Shown one piece after another: positions 60,701 through 64,000 of a stretch of DNA of 64,000 nucleotides. Source of the stretch: Steinernema hermaphroditum (lineage: Eukaryota > Nematoda > Chromadorea > Rhabditida > Steinernematidae); the NCBI GenBank assembly GCA_030435675.1, contig CM059624.1:12176769-12240768 (forward strand), read 5' to 3'. A program made the position numbers and the translations under genes. The notes under the pieces were generated by a model. That model searched no databases. It worked only from the letters and a program-made list of their open reading frames with translations, and was not told where the DNA came from. Each line of letters begins with the position of its first letter. Positions within the stretch are counted from its first letter, which is position 1.

Positions 60701-63700
60701 CGGACGTTTTGGAAGCGACTACGGTACAATACCTTGTTCTTTGTACCTGATTACTTGCACATGTGTGAAACATCCTGCACGACGCAGATTCATTCATTCG
60801 GGATGATAAAAGGTGTATTACTATCATTCATCACATGTGTTTCTTTAATGTCATTTTTGTGCCAAACGTCGTGGGTCGACTGGGATTGAAACAGGTGAAT
60901 GAGTCACACATCGCACATCGTTTTTTCTTCGGATTTTTCTTCAGCCTTTTCTCGTAAGATGAACAATGGTAATCATAATTTTTGGTTTAATCAACAACAC
61001 TTTATAACATTTGCACAAATGCCTTTAACTCCGATGTCGTGCGCTTCGCCGAAGAAAGAAGAGAAGCAGCGACAACGGTGATATACGGTTTTTAATTGTG
61101 CATTATGAGATTTCTTGCATGATGAATACCATCGAGTCAAGAGTAAATGTAAATGTAAAATGTAAATGCTCGCAGTAACATCAAGGGACAATCATATCCA
61201 GTATGATGAACCATTTTATACCTATCATTTCGGGTCCTAAGTTACATTCTTGCTTATCTCGACGATAAACATCTACTTTTGCTCTCACATATCAATGGCC
61301 TGAGAGACGAAATTTTACATTCTAGTAGCACAGATAAAAATATAGAATTTCCAGTTGCTTTGGCAGTTTTTTCTTCAAGGCGAATCTTCTTCGTTGTATT
61401 TCTCGTGCACACAGCAACAAGCTATCCATCAATCAGTTTTACATATATTGCATTAGTGATTCCAAAACATGCGGGGAAACTTCTTCGAAAAAGTGTTCTC
61501 TAGCCTCCGTCTCCTCGCAAAACATGTTTACTTCGACGGGTCTAACGACCTAAAGAAGCTAATCCAATCGACACGTTCCTCGTGTACAAACGAGCTTATG
61601 ATTTTCTATCGTTTCCGTGATTGAGTTTTTATGGCTCAGCCGAATCCCTCGGTGCCCATTCGGACACCGCCTATCGAAAGCCACATGTCGTCGCCGACCC
61701 GTGTGTGTTGATTTACGACGCGATGAAATCGGCGAATTCGGTGCGGAAACGGCGAAGTGACGCGTTTCTTCTGTTTTCTGGCCGTCTGAGCTCGGATTAT
61801 TGTGACCACTTCTGCGAATGCAAACTCGCGTATAGGATTTGGATTTAGCTATTTGCATACAAATTGGCAAAGAGGATTTCGTTTTCTTATCTTGAGAGCT
61901 TCTTGCGTTGGTCGAGAACATTCGTTAATGCATGCAAGTGGAAAATGCCACAGGGTGTCAGTTATCTCCGGATTTCTTCCTTTTTGAATTTGGGACTATT
62001 GTTGGCTTGTCTGAATATAACGCAATTGAACTGCTCTGAACGGTGAATGGGTGAATGGAGAATAGACTTTCTCACTTTGAGTTGTTTTGTTTACGATTAA
62101 GGCGCTGTGTGAAGGCAGTACAAGTGCACATTACACATTGTGAGTCATCTGTGTAGGAAAACATTTTTACGTTCATCATTATCTTTGCATTATCCGTGGT
62201 TACACGGTCTGATGGGACTGGCTGCACAATGCTTGTTATGGCACTGAGCAGCACTGATCCATCAGCAATTTTTGACGACGTATGGCAGTCCAACTGAATC
62301 TATGCTTAGTCTTTTGCAAAATTCAAATAACGCAGGCATTCAACAGGTTTGTTTAAAATGGAATTCGATTTGTGGTTCATTTTTGTTCCCGGTTGAACTG
62401 CATTTCTGTTGTCACTGTGGTGAACGGCTTATTTCATTATCTGTAGTGATTCTTAGAATCTCCTACAAATTCAATCTGATAGCCTCGTTAATTTCTAATG
62501 ATCGATGCTATTTAGCTTTCACATTAAGCTGAGCTTATAGTGGATTCTCATTTTTGGGTGTCCGCCTACGTACTATATGATAAATAAAGTTTGCCCCTCA
62601 GAGGGTATTCAGGCAGAATTCTACGAAAGCCCGACCTTTCCTTTCTGGTCAATCTCCCATGCACTTTTCCCATAATCCATGGACTCGCCATATTCACTTC
62701 TAATCGTCGCCAACAGGAAGACGGGAAATATTTGCGCGCTCTGAAAAATATTTTATTGAACGAGGGTTGTCCTTCAAATTATGACGCAGTTAGTCCACTT
62801 TTATGTAAAATTTATGGAAAATTTCTTCTTCGTTTTATAATTTGCATTACTTTCGTAAATGTGATCAATGGCTTCATCATATCATTTGATGAGGTCAGGG
62901 AGGAAATGTTTATCCAGGTGGAAATGTCATTTGACTTCGAAGGGACGTGGATCGTTCCTATCCTAATGCTTACAGCACTTATTTTGGTGTTATATACATA
63001 TATACGAGTATGTTTTTTTTTCTACGACGGCTGAGCGCAGGCTAAAAGCGTTATGTTGTAATGATGACACATGCTTTTGAGATATTCGGTCCCTTAGGCC
63101 AGATGAAGATAAGCGCCATCTGACCCATTCGAAATTAAATGGAATTGCTGACTGTTATATACACCATTTGTTGAATTTCCTAGCAACCTCATCAACAATC
63201 AACGACTTTACAAACTAGCGTTCTCAGAAACGAATTATATTGCTCTCACAAAAATGTTACTGCAATTCTAGACTAGTCGTTAGACTACTATATACTACCA
63301 TACCATATGTATCAGATTGGCTGACCGATTTCAAGATTTTGAATTTGAAAATTTACTCTACATTGTCCGTGTCGATATTGGCACGGATCACCGTAGATAC
63401 CACCTAGAGTCATTACGTCTAAACGGCCCATTTCTGTACGAGGACATTTTCATCTTGACTCGTAGAACACAGTTCTCTGTCACGATCACTGTTAATAAAT
63501 GAAAAAAAAAGATCGCTTCTTGGTTCATTGTGAGGTTGACCATGATCTTCAACTCAAATTAGACCCTGGGCCTCGGCCAATGCTCACCAAGGAGATCTCT
63601 ATTGGAGCATTCCTTTTCCTTCAACTAGTACTCGACGACCATGATTTTTGAGAATGTGTTGAGGACGTTTCCCAAAGCGCAGTGGGAAACGGTCTGTGTG

Positions 63701-64000
63701 AAGAAGGTGGTCCTGATTTATTCGGTTTTCTCACAAGCACTCATGGTCCGCACCTGAGTTCACTCGCCGTTCATTATTTTTAACAAAGCTAACACAGTCG
63801 AGAAACAAAGAGCATGAAATATTCATTCTATTTTCCATTGGCGCTGTGAAACGAGGCGTATCGACCGGTGCGAAGCCATTTTCCATTTATTCTGCTGTTT
63901 TCACTTTCCGCTCGCCGCGTCCCATACGGAAACAAACGACTTAAGTCGACGCTCACCTAGGCATCTGAAGCGGAAAGATCGAAAAACACATTAGTCCCGA

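Larger units (their letters stand above)
59129..64000. other. AT-rich region, probably intron or intergenic
   Basis: If the exon at 59056 is real, this is its first intron and continues past the window. It holds a local duplication (59.2/59.4 kb), a family A repeat (60.4-60.7 kb), a GC-rich island (61.56-61.85 kb), and an ORF at 62591-63034 with two hydrophobic stretches but no ATG start. The last 150 bases turn GC-richer. No further gene is supported. Confidence 0.35.

Noticed and set aside
61950..61975. Lone CAGGGTGTCAGTTATCTCCG resembling a mariner end
   Set aside because: No matching inverted end or TA-bounded partner was found within the window.
62591..63034. 147-codon frame with two hydrophobic stretches
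   Set aside because: No ATG at the start, AT-rich composition and no recognisable family; kept only as a remark in the region entry.
1..64000. CRISPR arrays, bacterial operons, phage or toxin-antitoxin systems
   Set aside because: The DNA is plainly eukaryotic with spliced genes; no regularly spaced identical repeats were seen.
1..64000. Telomere-like TTAGGC arrays or DNA-elimination break motifs
   Set aside because: Only isolated TTAGGC hexamers are present, with no tandem runs.

Overview
This is a 64-kb piece of nematode nuclear DNA. Genes are built from many small exons joined by GT-AG introns, acceptors are of the (T)TTCAG/TTTAG type, one gene pair has the spacing of a trans-spliced operon, and the gene families are worm-typical. 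I read it as a rhabditid or diplogastrid nematode; species-level identity is inference. All gene models were built by hand by joining in-frame exons, and most close exactly on codon phase.

Layout. (1) 1-8.3 kb: a possible last fragment of a sugar-transporter-like gene at the very edge, then a complete nine-exon anionic Cys-loop receptor subunit (GABA-A type, 476 aa) on +. It converges on a small five-exon four-TM protein on -, and the two stop codons overlap on one CTAG. (2) 11.6-17.3 kb: two tandem PH-domain genes on +, each 366 aa, with Pro/Gln-rich and Gly/Tyr-rich tails; their spacing suggests an SL2-type operon. (3) 18.7-21.5 kb: a five-exon cytochrome P450. (4) 21.5-25 kb: repeat-rich DNA with an internally deleted mariner-type element carrying ~175-bp inverted repeats. 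(5) 25.4-26.5 kb: a third PH paralog without the glycine-rich tail. (6) 26.6-35.8 kb: tandem repeats, a full-length but broken second mariner element, and long intergenic DNA with GC-rich islands. (7) 35.8-45.5 kb: a 16-exon papilin (mig-6) gene, 2109 aa, with TSP1, ADAMTS-type, Cys-rich, eleven Kunitz, Ig and PLAC modules. (8) 45.7-47.0 kb: glutamine synthetase on -, tail-to-tail with papilin. (9) 47-64 kb: gene-poor DNA with two dispersed repeat families, several diverged local duplications and one likely first exon at 59.06 kb.

The genes do not form one pathway. The PH genes are a local expansion. Papilin is a secreted matrix protein, the channel and four-TM protein are membrane proteins, and the P450 and glutamine synthetase are enzymes.

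The most unexplained signal is a heptamer, ATTTTTG. By eye it occurs roughly 120 times on the + strand of non-coding DNA but only about a dozen times on the - strand, whichever way the surrounding gene is transcribed.
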